From contig NZ_CP097759.1 of assembly GCF_023586365.1 (NCBI RefSeq), positions 186,001 to 250,000 on the forward strand: a DNA stretch of 64,000 nucleotides, in the 5' to 3' direction. Position 1 is the stretch's first letter. Every line of letters begins with the position of its first letter. Shown piece after piece: positions 31,187 to 41,516 of the stretch. Position numbers and translations under genes: made by a program. This stretch comes from Blochmannia endosymbiont of Camponotus sp. GTDB taxonomy: Bacteria; Pseudomonadota; Gammaproteobacteria; Enterobacterales; Enterobacteriaceae. Below the pieces are notes generated by a model. It made no database searches, was not told the DNA's origin, and worked only from the letters and a program-made list of their open reading frames with translations.

Positions 31187-31222
31187 TTTGTATTATTAAT
31201 TTAAGATTTTAAGTATGTGATT

Positions 31223-32056
31223 TCAAAAAGATTTGACTAGTTCATCAATAGCTTTCATTTGTGTTAAAAAATTTTCTAATTGATTTAAGGGTAATGCAGA
31301 AGATCCATCACATTTAGCGCTATGAGGATTGGGGTGTGCCTCAAGAAATAATCCGGCTATGCCTACTGCTGTGCTAGCTCTAGCTATATCATAAATTTGT
31401 ATATTTCTTCCTCCAGAAATAGGACTTAATGGATTACGTCTTTGTAAAGCATGCGTAACATCTACTATTATCGGACAGCCTTTGGAAACGTGATTCATTA
31501 CGTTGAATCCTAACATATCCACTATCAAGTTATCATAACCAAATAAAGTTCCTCGTTCACATAAAATAATTTTTTTATTGCTAAATGAACGACATTTTTT
31601 AACAATATGTACAATTTGTGTAGGACTCATATATTGTGGTTTTTTTATATTAATTGGCATACCAGTTTGAGCAATAGATGCGATTAAATCAGTTTGGCGA
31701 GCTAAAAACGCAGGAATCTGTAGTACATCTACTACTTCTGATACAGTTTTTACTTGGTAAATTTCATGTACATCAGTCATAAGTTTGACTCCAAATATTT
31801 TCTGTAATTCTTGAAGTAGGAGCAAACCTTCTTCTAATCCTGGTCCACGATATGAGTCAATTGATGAACGATTTGCTTTGTCGAAAGATGCTTTAAATAT
31901 ATGCGGTATATTAAGTTTATGAGTTATGTTCACGTAATGCTCACAAACTTTCATAGTTATTTCTCGTGACTCTAAAACGTTCATCCCTCCAAATAATACA
32001 AACGGTAAATTGTTGGATACTTGTATGTCAGAGATTTTGACTATTAATTGTTGCAT
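31223..32056 (-). CDS. kdsA: 3-deoxy-D-manno-octulosonate 8-phosphate synthase
   Basis: KdsA condenses PEP and arabinose 5-phosphate to Kdo-8-phosphate. Start placed at 32056 (277 residues; E. coli 284), where [11 protein letters not shown] aligns with the family; a start 12 codons earlier is possible. Conserved blocks: [46 protein letters not shown], and [19 protein letters not shown] near residue 170. It lacks only the last few residues of the E. coli protein. kdsA-prmC-prfA is the E. coli order, with ychA and ychQ gone (334-bp gap). Confidence 0.97.
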   Translation of the reverse strand: MQQLIVKISDIQVSNNLPFVLFGGMNVLESREITMKVCEHYVNITHKLNIPHIFKASFDKANRSSIDSYRGPGLEEGLLLLQELQKIFGVKLMTDVHEIYQVKTVSEVVDVLQIPAFLARQTDLIASIAQTGMPINIKKPQYMSPTQIVHIVKKCRSFSNKKIILCERGTLFGYDNLIVDMLGFNVMNHVSKGCPIIVDVTHALQRRNPLSPISGGRNIQIYDIARASTAVGIAGLFLEAHPNPHSAKCDGSSALPLNQLENFLTQMKAIDELVKSF

Positions 32057-32390
32057 GTATATATTTCCAATATTTTTTAATTTTAAGATCATAAAATTGT
32101 AAATTTATTAATATTAGTACTAATATTTATTGAAGACGCCATAGTATATCAGCCACGTAATGATCATTATTTAGCTATAATTTAATCAAGTAAATCTATT
32201 TTAATATAAAAGATTAGTTGAATTTAAATATTTATACAGCAAAGAAATATGATTTTTTATAGATATAAATATCTTGTTTTTACGGTCATTTAATTTGTGA
32301 TTTTTTATTGGTTTTTAATTTATTTATTTAACTCACATTATTCTGTCAGTTAAATATGTACTATTTATTTGTGTTTGTTAACGTAATTTT
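32057..32390. other. Gap between prmC and kdsA
   Basis: E. coli has ychA and ychQ here. No remnant recognised; AT-rich. Confidence 0.4.
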
Positions 32391-33227
32391 CTAATGAGAT
32401 TTCCATTTTCCGTATGTTACACGTTCATAATGATGATAATCACGTATCGTATGGATATGAGTAAATCCAAATTTGAAAAATAACGTGCGCATATAATTTC
32501 CTTGATTCCATCCATGTTCCAAAACCAGCCATCCATTCTGGCGTAAATATTGAGTAGAATATTTACAAATTATTGTTAAATCTTCTAAGCCTTCTTGTTC
32601 TGATACTAATGCATTTTTAGGTTCAAAAAACATATCGCTAGATTGCAAGCATGAATCATTTTTATCGATATATGGTGGGTTACTAACAATAAGATTAAAT
32701 TTTTTCTTCCTTAAATATTTAAACCAATTTCCATATATAAATTTTACATTTTTAAAATTAAGTAAAAGCTTATTTCTATGAGCAAGAAATAATGCTTGTT
32801 TTTGACAGTCTATCCCTGTAATATTCCAGTTTGGTCGTTCTGATGCAAGAGCTAAAGCTATTGTGCCTACTCCAGTTCCTAGATCTAAAACATTTAGGTG
32901 AGATACTTTTAATAGATCAAATACATGTTTTACTAAACATTCAGTATCTGGTCTAGGAATGAATGTACCTGGCGAAACCTTAAGGTCTAAGGACCAAAAT
33001 TCCTTTGAACCAACGAGATAAGCTATAGGTTCTCCCTTTTTTCTTCGATAGATTAAAGATCTTAACTGAATAATAGTGTCATATTCTAATAGTGATTCTC
33101 CAAATCCTAACAATTGGGTACGAGATTTTTTGGTAACTTGGCTTAAAATAATCTCTGCATCTCTCTTTGAGCTGATGGATTTTTTTAGTTTTAAATTGGC
33201 CCAATTTAACCATTGATCCCATGTCAT
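32391..33227 (-). CDS. prmC: Release factor glutamine methyltransferase
   Basis: PrmC methylates the Gln of the GGQ loop of peptide chain release factors. The 278-residue product (277 in E. coli) has an N-terminal helical domain, the SAM-binding motif LDLGTGVGTIALALA and the catalytic NPPY in IVSNPPYID. Its ATG overlaps the prfA stop (TAATG), so enzyme and substrate are translationally coupled. Confidence 0.97.
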   Translation of the reverse strand: MTWDQWLNWANLKLKKSISSKRDAEIILSQVTKKSRTQLLGFGESLLEYDTIIQLRSLIYRRKKGEPIAYLVGSKEFWSLDLKVSPGTFIPRPDTECLVKHVFDLLKVSHLNVLDLGTGVGTIALALASERPNWNITGIDCQKQALFLAHRNKLLLNFKNVKFIYGNWFKYLRKKKFNLIVSNPPYIDKNDSCLQSSDMFFEPKNALVSEQEGLEDLTIICKYSTQYLRQNGWLVLEHGWNQGNYMRTLFFKFGFTHIHTIRDYHHYERVTYGKWKSH

Positions 33228-34309
33228 TATTCTAACTCTAATAATTTATTAAGTTGATCGGATTGATGTTGATTGATAATAGGTTGTATCAAGATATCTA
33301 ATTCTCCGTTCATTATTTCATTTAATTTATATGATGTAAAAGAAATACGATGATCAGTAATTCGACCTTGTTGAAAATTATATGTGCGAATGCGATCAGA
33401 TCGATCTCCAGTACCTAGCAAATTACGTCGGGTGTAAGATACTTCTTGTTGTCGACGCTTCACTGCAATAGCATGCAATCGCGAACCCAGTACTGATAAT
33501 GCTTTAGCTTTATTTTTATGTTGTGAGCGTTCGTCTTGGCATTCTACAACTAATCCACTTGGTATATGGGTAATACGGATTGCTGAATCGGTAGTATTTA
33601 CATGTTGTCCTCCGGCACCTGATGATCGAAAGCTATCGATTCTTAAGTCATGAGGATCAATACTAGGTAATTCAATATCTGGTATCTCTGGAATTACAGC
33701 GATTGTGCAGGTGGAAGTATGAATTCGGCCTTGAGACTCAGTATGTGGTATTCTTTGAACGCGATGTCCTCCAGATTCGAATTTTAAGAGACTATATGCG
33801 CCTCTATAAGGAATTTTGGCGATAATTTCTTTATAACCACCGCATTCTCCATAAGTAGCATTGATAATTTCCGTTTTCCATCGACGAACCTCTGAATAAC
33901 GAGCATACATTCGAAATAATTCTCCCGTAAAAATTGCTGCTTCTTTTCCGCCAGTTCCAGCTCGTAGTTCAATAAAACAACCTAGCTTATCATTGGAATC
34001 GGTGGGTAATAATAGTATTTTTAAGTTCTTTTCAATATTATTTTGATTTAAATAGAATGTTTTTAGCTCATCTTGAGCGATATCGTGCATATCTATATCT
34101 GTAAGCAATTTTTTTGTATTAGTTATTTCTTGTTTTATATCTAACCAACGTTCAAAACAAATAACTATTTCAGATAATCGAGCGTGTTCCTGAGCTAAAG
34201 TACAAAAACGTTTTTTGTCATCAATTACATTAGATTTACTAAGTAATTTTTCTAATACATTAAAACGTTCTTGTAAAGCTATTAATTTCTTGATAATGAT
34301 AGGATTCAT
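33227..34309 (-). CDS. prfA: Peptide chain release factor 1
   Basis: RF1, 360 residues as in E. coli, reads UAA and UAG. The catalytic loop [15 protein letters not shown] is intact. The stop-codon recognition motif, PAT in E. coli (VQRVPATESQG), reads PHT here ([11 protein letters not shown]): Pro and Thr are kept but the middle residue is His. In E. coli hemA precedes prfA; here only a 681-bp gap does. prmC follows with a one-base overlap. Confidence 0.97.
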   Translation of the reverse strand: MNPIIIKKLIALQERFNVLEKLLSKSNVIDDKKRFCTLAQEHARLSEIVICFERWLDIKQEITNTKKLLTDIDMHDIAQDELKTFYLNQNNIEKNLKILLLPTDSNDKLGCFIELRAGTGGKEAAIFTGELFRMYARYSEVRRWKTEIINATYGECGGYKEIIAKIPYRGAYSLLKFESGGHRVQRIPHTESQGRIHTSTCTIAVIPEIPDIELPSIDPHDLRIDSFRSSGAGGQHVNTTDSAIRITHIPSGLVVECQDERSQHKNKAKALSVLGSRLHAIAVKRRQQEVSYTRRNLLGTGDRSDRIRTYNFQQGRITDHRISFTSYKLNEIMNGELDILIQPIINQHQSDQLNKLLELE

Positions 34310-34990
34310 ATATCTTTATCTTAAGGAGAGGCGGGTTTTTATTTAGATAAAAATTGGTAACACCAATAATTACCAATATAATTTAAGTATATATTGCGTT
34401 TTTGAAGATATTATCGATTTTTTATACGCCATAAATTATATTTAGACCATATTTACATGTAAATATTAATAGAACTATACATTTTTGTTTATAAATAATA
34501 TTAAAGTAGCAACATACCAGAATGATATCATATATTTTGTATTTATACAATAATTTATTTTTTTATTTTTTTGCAACATATGCGCCTTGTGAGTGATGAA
34601 TATTTATTATTAAATAGATTTGTAACAGTCATTAAGGATTGTATTTGTGTATATAATTAATATTATTAAAACAATGTCCAAGTTTTTTATTAGTTTAAAT
34701 GATACTTAATCATTATGATTATTTATGTAATAAATTAATATGTATGCATATGGATATTTGAATAAATAGTGAAAATTAAAGTATTGAGATTTAAAAAATT
34801 AAATAGAAAAAAATTGTGTGTTTTTGTTTAAAAATGTTAAGTATTAAATTTAATACACATTTAGATAATTTAAAACATTATTTCTCTTGATTAGTAGATA
34901 GGTGATTATATTTAAGATGTGAGTTTTAAGGTGAATGGAATAAATAAAATTTATGTTTTTGCAAATAGTTTTTTAAATTTTAATATTTAA
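34310..34990. other. 681-bp divergent gap between prfA and lolB (hemA position)
   Basis: E. coli has hemA upstream of prfA, divergent from lolB. No intact gene is present. On the minus strand near 34437-34411 a short stretch reads NLWRIKNR then a stop, which resembles the C-terminal DLAWKLTNRL of HemA at about the right distance from prfA; this is too short to be sure. An 8-bp hairpin (ATTGGTAA / TTACCAAT) is at 34353-34377 in the prfA leader. Confidence 0.4.
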
Positions 34991-35608
34991 ATGTATCAAC
35001 ATAGGTGTTTTCGAGTGTTTGGTGTAGTGATGTTGATCTGTGTTTCTTGTGTTTATCATCATAATTTTGGTTTGTATGAAGATAAATTAGTATGTATGTG
35101 GAATAATCATAAGAAATCAATATCCCGGATATTTTATTACCAAACACAAGGTACTATTATTTATTCAGTTAATCACCAAAAGAAGATGCATTTTAGGTTT
35201 ATTTGGATTCATAATAATGATAATAATTATTGCATGAAATTATTTAATATTTTTGGGTTAACTATAATTTCTATATCTGTAGAAAATGGAGTTGTTTGTA
35301 TTTTAAATGGTATAATTTATCAAAATGAGGATTTTAAAAATGAAATACAAAAATGGGTTATAGATTTTAACTATTTTTTGAATCAATTACAACAATGGAT
35401 CATTGGATTACCTGGTAGTGATACGGAATATAATCTGAATGCTATCGGTTGTCTATCTCATGTAAATTGTTGTTATGACAATAAAAATATATCTATATAT
35501 TATCGTCGTTATTATGCTAATAGCGTACCAATTTTACCTAAAGTCTTGGATGCGTATTATGATCAACATCATATTAAGTTAGTAATTAATAATTGGAATG
35601 TACGATGA
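34991..35608 (+). CDS. lolB: Outer-membrane lipoprotein receptor LolB
   Basis: LolB accepts lipoproteins from the periplasmic carrier LolA and inserts them in the outer membrane. The 205-residue product (207 in E. coli) has a short signal peptide ending V-S-C at residue 20, which would be the lipidated Cys. Similarity is patchy, but RGAF-type QTQGTIIYS, QLQQWIIGLPGSDTEY (family LRQWILGLPG) and the C-terminal INNWNVR support the call. Context is decisive: it precedes ispE and prs as in E. coli, with a four-base ATGA overlap. Its substrates include Lpp and Pal in this window. Confidence 0.9.
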   Translation: MYQHRCFRVFGVVMLICVSCVYHHNFGLYEDKLVCMWNNHKKSISRIFYYQTQGTIIYSVNHQKKMHFRFIWIHNNDNNYCMKLFNIFGLTIISISVENGVVCILNGIIYQNEDFKNEIQKWVIDFNYFLNQLQQWIIGLPGSDTEYNLNAIGCLSHVNCCYDNKNISIYYRRYYANSVPILPKVLDAYYDQHHIKLVINNWNVR

Positions 35609-36492
35609 ATTATCAATGGCCCTCTCCAGGAAAACTTAATTTATTTTTATATGTAACTGGGCGTCGTGCAGACGGATACCATTACTTGCAGACATTATTT
35701 CAATTTATTGAGTATGGTGATACGATCGAAATACTTGTAACAAATAATGGTAGAATTAGATTATTTACTATTATGAACGATTTGGTATGTTGTGATAATT
35801 TAATTATACGAGCAGCAAAATTATTACAACATTATTGTTGGCCAAATAAAAAACCGGCATTCGGTGCAGATATTTTTCTTGATAAAGTATTGCCTATTGG
35901 ATCTGGTTTAGGGGGCGCTTCTTCTAATGCAGCAACTGTATTAATGGTACTTAATCAACAATGGCGCTGTTATTTGAACAAACATGTTTTAATGCATTTA
36001 GGTTTGATGTTAGGAGCTGATGTGCCGGTTTTTCTGTACGGGCATTCAGCATTTGCTGAAGGTATTGGAAATATATTAACACCAGTTTTTGTGCCTAACA
36101 AATGGTACCTTATTCTCGTTCCATCAATTCAAATTAGTACTGCGTGGGGTTTTCAAATGTATGAATTAGAGAATCATTGTTATTCTCCATCTCGTTCAAT
36201 GAGAGAGTTATTGTCTGTTTCATTTCATAATGATTTCGAAGAAATTATAAAAAAAATATCTCCTGAAGTAAAAATTTTTTTTGCATGTTTGTCGCAATTC
36301 GCATTAGCACGACTTACAGGAACAGGATCTTGTATTTTTTCTGAATTCAAGACTGAACACCTTGCTTATCAAATTCAAAGTTGTTTACCATCATGGATCA
36401 ACAGTATTATAACACGAGGAATAAATCTATCTCCATTGCATCAAAAATTATTAAAATATACTACATATAGTATTATAATTTTCTTATATTAG
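35605..36492 (+). CDS. ispE: 4-diphosphocytidyl-2-C-methyl-D-erythritol kinase
   Basis: IspE is the GHMP kinase of the MEP isoprenoid pathway. The start at 35605 overlaps the lolB stop (ATGA) and gives MNYQWPSPGKLNLFLYVTGR, matching the family; 295 residues against 283 in E. coli. The GHMP ATP-binding motif PIGSGLGGASSNAA and the C-terminal LTGTGSCIF glycine motif are present. The C-terminal extension is Ile/Tyr-rich and diverged. Confidence 0.97.
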   Translation: MNYQWPSPGKLNLFLYVTGRRADGYHYLQTLFQFIEYGDTIEILVTNNGRIRLFTIMNDLVCCDNLIIRAAKLLQHYCWPNKKPAFGADIFLDKVLPIGSGLGGASSNAATVLMVLNQQWRCYLNKHVLMHLGLMLGADVPVFLYGHSAFAEGIGNILTPVFVPNKWYLILVPSIQISTAWGFQMYELENHCYSPSRSMRELLSVSFHNDFEEIIKKISPEVKIFFACLSQFALARLTGTGSCIFSEFKTEHLAYQIQSCLPSWINSIITRGINLSPLHQKLLKYTTYSIIIFLY

Positions 36493-36566
36493 TAAAATGT
36501 CTTACTATCATCGCCTATATTAATTATATAGATACTTAATAGTATTAGAAAAGATAAAATTATGAG

Positions 36567-37517
36567 ATGTTCCTGAATATGAAACTGTTTACTGGAAATG
36601 CTATTCCAGAATTAGCCCAATGTATTGCTAATAGATTATACATTAATCTCGGTAAGGCTGCTGTTGGTCGTTTTAGTGATGGAGAAGTAAGTGTTCAAAT
36701 TAATGAAAACGTGCGCGGTGGAGACGTGTTTATTATTCAATCGACTTGTGCTCCAACAAATGATAATTTAATGGAATTGATTGTTATGGTTGATGCATTA
36801 AAACGCGCGTCAGCCGCTAGAATTACTGCTGTAATTCCTTATTTTGGGTACGCTCGTCAAGACCGAAGAGTGCGATCTGCTAGAGTACCGATTACTTCTA
36901 GAGTTGTAGCAAATTTTTTATCTAATGTAGGAGTGGATCGTATTTTAACGGTAGATTTACATGCTGAACAAATACAAGGATTTTTTGATGTGCCAGTGGA
37001 TAATGTTTTCGGGAGTCCAATTTTATTAGAAGATATGATGCAACAAAATTTTAATAATCCTATTGTAGTATCCCCAGATATTGGAGGGGTAGTGCGTGCT
37101 CGTGCTATTGCAAAATTACTTAACGATACTGATATGGCAATTATAGACAAACGAAGGTCACGCGCTAATATTTCTCAAGTTATGCATATTATTGGAGATA
37201 TATGTAATCGTGATTGTATATTGGTAGATGACATGATTGATACTGGAGGAACATTGTGTAAAGCTGCAGATGTTTTGAAAGAAAGAGGCGCTCGCCGAGT
37301 GTTTGCGTACACTACCCACCCAATTTTTTCTGGCGATGCTTATGAGAATATTCAAAATTCTATGATAGATGAAATTGTTGTCTGTGACACTATTCCGTTA
37401 AAACCAAAAATAAAATCTTTATCTAATGTGCGCGTGTTAACTTTATCTGGTATGCTTGCTGAAACAATTCGGCGCATTAGCAATGAGGAATCAATTTCTG
37501 CTATGTTTGATCATTAA
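36567..37517 (+). CDS. prs: Ribose-phosphate pyrophosphokinase
   Basis: PRPP synthase, 316 residues (315 in E. coli) and one of the most conserved proteins in the window. Visible are the ATP-binding flexible region, [11 protein letters not shown], the catalytic KRRSRAN loop and the PRPP-binding [15 protein letters not shown]. It follows ispE by 74 bp, as in E. coli. The dauA gene between prs and pth in E. coli is missing. Confidence 0.98.
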   Translation: MFLNMKLFTGNAIPELAQCIANRLYINLGKAAVGRFSDGEVSVQINENVRGGDVFIIQSTCAPTNDNLMELIVMVDALKRASAARITAVIPYFGYARQDRRVRSARVPITSRVVANFLSNVGVDRILTVDLHAEQIQGFFDVPVDNVFGSPILLEDMMQQNFNNPIVVSPDIGGVVRARAIAKLLNDTDMAIIDKRRSRANISQVMHIIGDICNRDCILVDDMIDTGGTLCKAADVLKERGARRVFAYTTHPIFSGDAYENIQNSMIDEIVVCDTIPLKPKIKSLSNVRVLTLSGMLAETIRRISNEESISAMFDH

Positions 37518-37765
37518 TAAGATTATGTTTGTATATTTAAGAATGTTGATATATATAAATATTGTGTTTTTTTCTGCATGTTAATCGTTTTACTGTTGTT
37601 TTAATGATAGAGGATTTAGTGTAATATTAAAGTATATATGATGAAAATATTAGAGCGATTTATATATATATAAATACGTGTGTTCAAGTAAAAATATTTT
37701 TTTAACGTATATATTGGGGTTAATTAAATTTTAAATTTATAAAATTGCGTAGTGGTGTATTAATA

Positions 37766-38368
37766 ATGACTATTAAGCTTATTGCTGGATTAGGAAATTC
37801 TGAAACAAGTTATTTTAATACTAGGCATAATTTTGGTTCCAGATATGTCAAATCTTTAGCAACAAGATATAAAGTGATACTAAATAAAAATACTATATTG
37901 TGTGGATATATTGGGCAGTTAAAATTAGAAACCAATATTGTGCATTTATTAATACCAGATTCGTATATGAACAATAATGGACTTTCAGTATCTAAATGTG
38001 TTGATTTTTATCAGTTATGTCCACAGGAAATATTGGTTGCACATGATGATCTTGATCTACCACCTGGTGTAATGCGTATTAAATTAGGTAAAAACATGAA
38101 TAACAGTCATCGTGGCGTGAAGGATGTCATTGTTAAGCTTCACAATAAATATAATTTTTATCGTTTACGTATTGGGATAGGGCATCCTGGTAAAAAAAGT
38201 AAAGTCATTGATTTTGTGTTAAATAAACCGACTATTTATGAGAAATATAGGATTGACCATATAATTAATGAAGCAATACTACATACTGAAAGTATAGTTA
38301 ATAAAAAATTTATTAAAGTCATGAATCAGCTGCATGGCCATAATCCTGACGTTTTACGGAAATTTTAA
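37766..38368 (+). CDS. pth: Peptidyl-tRNA hydrolase (altered active-site loop)
   Basis: Pth recycles peptidyl-tRNA dropped from ribosomes. The ATG at 37766 gives MTIKLIAGLGN, aligned with E. coli MTIKLIVGLAN; 200 residues (194 in E. coli). The catalytic His (TRHNFG), Asn in YMNNNG and Asp in AHDDLDLPPG are kept. The substrate loop is not: E. coli GGGHGGHNGLKD reads KNMNNSHRGVKD, so the conserved His remains but the following Asn (Asn114, numbered without Met) is Arg and the glycine-rich stretch is lost. The protein is otherwise full length, so activity may be reduced rather than absent. Confidence 0.93.
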   Translation: MTIKLIAGLGNSETSYFNTRHNFGSRYVKSLATRYKVILNKNTILCGYIGQLKLETNIVHLLIPDSYMNNNGLSVSKCVDFYQLCPQEILVAHDDLDLPPGVMRIKLGKNMNNSHRGVKDVIVKLHNKYNFYRLRIGIGHPGKKSKVIDFVLNKPTIYEKYRIDHIINEAILHTESIVNKKFIKVMNQLHGHNPDVLRKF

Positions 38369-38453
38369 TTTAAAAAATATTTAATTTAATTATAAAAATA
38401 TTGATTGCACATGAATTTAAATATGTATTTTTTTTTGATTGTTAAAAAATTTT

Positions 38454-39530
38454 ATGCAGATTGATTGTGGTATTATTGGATTACCGAACGTGGGCAAATC
38501 TACTGTGTTTAGTGCATTGACTAATGCGCCTGTTAAAATAGCTAATTTCCCTTTTTGTACCATTCATCCCAATATATCTGTGGTTCAAATACCTGATCTG
38601 CGTATATATCAATTAACAGATATTGTTTCGTCACATGAAACAATACATGGTAAGATTAAATTTGTAGATATTGCTGGTTTAATAAAAGGAGCCGCTCAAG
38701 GTATTGGGATAGGGAGCAAAATTTTAAATCATATTCGAACAACAAAAATATTGTGTCATGTGGTACGTTGTTTTGATGACAACCAAATTGCTCATGTTTT
38801 TAATGATATAGATCCTTGTAGAGATGTGGGGATTGTTAATACTGAACTTATATTATTTGATATTTTGCAGTGCGAACAAAGTATTTGCAATTTACAAAAA
38901 AAATATAAACTTATTAACGAAAATATTGAACAGCAGTTATTCGTATTAAAAAAATGTTTGGATTATTTATATGATGGAGTTTTTTTGAGGAGGGTACATT
39001 TTTCTAAGACAGAAAGAACGCATATTGAAAAATTTAATTTTCTAACTAATAAACCAATTGTTTATTTTGCTAATGTTGACGAAAAATCTGTTGCGAATAA
39101 TATTTATTTAAATAAATTGAGCGCATTTGCATCTAATGATGGCATACCATTAATCTCATGTTGCGCAATGTTATCTTTGTTAAATAATAGAGATGATCAT
39201 GTTAAAATAACTATGAAACCACGAACAACCATATTGTATGATATGGTTAGTGCCATTTTTTCTGTGTTGGATTTGTGTACTTTTTTTACTATTAATTTAC
39301 ATATGACACGTGCTTGGATATATGTAGGGGGAATGACTGCATTAGAAGCAGCTAATAAAGTACATAGTGATTTTAAAAAGGGTTTTATTCGTGTTCAAAT
39401 TATTAAGTTTGATGATTTTATTCTTTATCATGGAGAATTAGGTGTAAAGAAAGCTGGTAAAATATGTTATGGAGGTAAAGATTATTGTGTGAAGGATGGA
39501 GATATATTGAAGTTTTTATTTCAAGTCTAG
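38454..39530 (+). CDS. ychF: Obg-family P-loop NTPase YchF (OLA1)
   Basis: Ribosome-associated ATPase of the Obg family. The start at 38454 gives MQIDCGIIGLPNVGKS, aligned with E. coli MGFKCGIVGLPNVGKS; 358 residues (363 in E. coli). The P-loop, DIAGLIKGA (G3) and NVDE (G4) motifs and the C-terminal TGS domain ending DGDILKFLF are present. The central coiled-coil region and the stretch before TGS are strongly diverged, more than in neighbouring genes. It follows pth as in E. coli. A very long inverted repeat lies 21 bases after its stop. Confidence 0.95.
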   Translation: MQIDCGIIGLPNVGKSTVFSALTNAPVKIANFPFCTIHPNISVVQIPDLRIYQLTDIVSSHETIHGKIKFVDIAGLIKGAAQGIGIGSKILNHIRTTKILCHVVRCFDDNQIAHVFNDIDPCRDVGIVNTELILFDILQCEQSICNLQKKYKLINENIEQQLFVLKKCLDYLYDGVFLRRVHFSKTERTHIEKFNFLTNKPIVYFANVDEKSVANNIYLNKLSAFASNDGIPLISCCAMLSLLNNRDDHVKITMKPRTTILYDMVSAIFSVLDLCTFFTINLHMTRAWIYVGGMTALEAANKVHSDFKKGFIRVQIIKFDDFILYHGELGVKKAGKICYGGKDYCVKDGDILKFLFQV

Positions 39531-39551
39531 TACATTATCTTAGAAAATTTG

Positions 39552-39629
39552 GCTGCATTACCACAGCAATAGATCGGCCTATTTATTTATCTAAACAAAT
39601 AGGCCGATCTATTGCTGTGGTAATGCAGC
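39552..39629. repeat. Inverted repeat with perfect 33-bp arms between ychF and ybhL
   Basis: Arms 39552-39584 and 39597-39629 are exact reverse complements, separated by 12 bases that can pair further. The arms are notably richer in G and C than their surroundings and lie entirely in the 107-bp spacer between two convergent genes. It can act as a bidirectional terminator or RNase III substrate, but is far longer than any other terminator candidate in the window. Confidence 0.9.
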
Positions 39630-39637
39630 TATTATTG

Positions 39638-40348
39638 TTAACGGCGATTTCCAAAAATACGAACTATCATTAAAAATAAGTTAATGAAATCTAAATATAA
39701 AGTTAATGCTCCTATAATCGAGTATTTGCGAAATTGATCTTGATTATCTATAGATAAAGATGCTCCTATAGATTTGAGTTTTTGAGTATCATACGCAGTT
39801 AAACCAACGAATATAATAACACCAACATATGTAATAAGCCACATTAAAGCTGTATTTTTCAACCATAAATTGACCATTGAGGCCAGTACTATACCAATTA
39901 AAGCCATGAATAATAAATTACCAAAACTGCTTAAATCTCGTTTAGTGGTATACCCATATAATGTCATTGCTCCGAACATACCGGATGTTACGACAAACGC
40001 GCTAGATATAGATGACGTAGTATACAGTATGAATACACTGGATAAAGTTAAACCTGTTAACATTGAATATAACATAAATAAGGTAGTTGCTAAAGAACCG
40101 CTTAATCGTGTTACCATACCAGACAGAACAAATACTAATGCTAGTTGACCAACAATTAAACTAAAAAATATTATTTGATTGGCAAATAATAATTGAAGTA
40201 TTGCTGGAGTTCGGGAAGCATACCAAGCAACAAAGGCTGTTAACAATAATCCGCAAGACATCCATCCAAACACTTGCAAGATATATGGTTGTATTGCGTT
40301 ATTAACTCGTTCTGATACTGTGTTTTGAAAACGGGGAAATCGATCCAT
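39638..40348 (-). CDS. ybhL: Bax inhibitor-1 family inner-membrane protein YbhL
   Basis: A seven-helix membrane protein of the BI-1/UPF0005 family; the bacterial role is not well defined, and members have been linked to calcium leak and protease regulation. The start at 40348 (MDRFPRF, 236 residues; E. coli 234) has an AAGGTG ribosome binding site; a GTG three codons upstream is possible. Conserved segments include GLLLTAFVAWYA, LYGYTTKRDLS and FVGLTAYDTQKLK, and the C-terminal YLDFINLFLM. Its high conservation suggests a retained function. Confidence 0.96.
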   Translation of the reverse strand: MDRFPRFQNTVSERVNNAIQPYILQVFGWMSCGLLLTAFVAWYASRTPAILQLLFANQIIFFSLIVGQLALVFVLSGMVTRLSGSLATTLFMLYSMLTGLTLSSVFILYTTSSISSAFVVTSGMFGAMTLYGYTTKRDLSSFGNLLFMALIGIVLASMVNLWLKNTALMWLITYVGVIIFVGLTAYDTQKLKSIGASLSIDNQDQFRKYSIIGALTLYLDFINLFLMIVRIFGNRR

Positions 40349-40538
40349 ACTTATCACCTTAAAAAATAATTGAAATAAAAAATTTTATGTGCATTATATC
40401 GCAAGCAAATCATGTGATCAACAAAATGTTTCATAACATCATTTTAAAAATAAGCGCGAAGTTCAAATGAACATTAAATAATTGCATATTTTATTTTATC
40501 AAAAGTAATAACTAAAAAAATAAACTATTCTTTAATAA

Positions 40539-41234
40539 TTATTTTAAATAATAATGTTGAATAGGATGTGCGTTCTTGTCAAATTCATATATTAGTGGAA
40601 CACCTGTTGGTATATTAATTTGAAATATTTCTGATTCGTTTAAGTGATTGAGAAATTTTATTATAGCGCGGATGGAATTTCCATGAGCAACAATAATAAT
40701 TGTTTGATCTTTTTTGATACGAGGTATTATGGATTGGTTCCAACAAGGGATTACTCTTTTTAAGGTTAGCGCTAAACTTTCACTACTGGGTAATTCATCA
40801 GCACTGAGGTTAGCATAACGATTATCATTTGTTGCGATAAACTGGTTATTTTCAGAAACATTTGGAGGAGTAACGTTGAAACTGCGACGCCATTTTTGAA
40901 TTGTTTCATAACCGTATTTTTTTATAGCTTCATCTTTATTTAATCCTTGCAGTGCCCCATAATGACGTTCATTTAGTCTCCAAGATTTTTCTATTGGCAG
41001 CCATGTTTGATTTAATTGATCTAATATAATCCATGAAGTATGAATTGCTCGTTTTAATACTGAAGTATACCCATAATTAAAAAAAAATCCATTTTTTTTT
41101 AATATTTTACCAGCGCATTTTGCTTCATCGCGTCCTTTCTCTGATAAGTCTACATCAACCCATCCAGTGAATCGATTTTCTTTGTTCCATTGACTTTCTC
41201 CGTGTCTTATTAAAACCAATTTAGTTATATGCAT
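40539..41234 (-). CDS. gpmA: 2,3-bisphosphoglycerate-dependent phosphoglycerate mutase
   Basis: GpmA interconverts 3- and 2-phosphoglycerate in glycolysis. The phosphohistidine motif RHGESQWN (residues 10-17), [11 protein letters not shown] and the second His in AHGNSIRA are intact. At 231 residues it lacks the flexible Ala/Lys-rich tail of the 250-residue E. coli enzyme and ends just after HYYL. It stands alone between ybhL and pgl. Confidence 0.97.
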   Translation of the reverse strand: MHITKLVLIRHGESQWNKENRFTGWVDVDLSEKGRDEAKCAGKILKKNGFFFNYGYTSVLKRAIHTSWIILDQLNQTWLPIEKSWRLNERHYGALQGLNKDEAIKKYGYETIQKWRRSFNVTPPNVSENNQFIATNDNRYANLSADELPSSESLALTLKRVIPCWNQSIIPRIKKDQTIIIVAHGNSIRAIIKFLNHLNESEIFQINIPTGVPLIYEFDKNAHPIQHYYLK

Positions 41235-41516
41235 AATTTTTTCTCTTATTTTTTTGTTTACGAATATATGAAGTTAATTATATACTGCTGTTTTAGATCG
41301 GCTATTTAATTATATGATACGTAATATTGAAATCAACTTAAATTGTTAATATATGCATATACGAATAATATTTTTTGTTCTGGTATAGTTTAAAGTGATA
41401 ATTTTTATGAATTATATAAAATTAGAATAGGTTTGTAGTTCTATATTAAAATACGGTTGTATACAGTATGTATTTTAATTTATATTTGATATACCCGTTA
41501 TAAAATGAATAAATAT

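Larger units (their letters stand above)
29601..31222. other. 1.6-kb AT-rich gap between thrS relic and kdsA
   Basis: No ORF, tRNA or recognisable remnant was found. It includes an imperfect tandem repeat of about 30 bp (29881-29933), a 7-bp hairpin at 29824-29844 and, at its kdsA end, a likely terminator (31168-31186). A possible trace of the ThrRS TGS domain may lie at 29640-29760 but could not be aligned. Confidence 0.5.
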
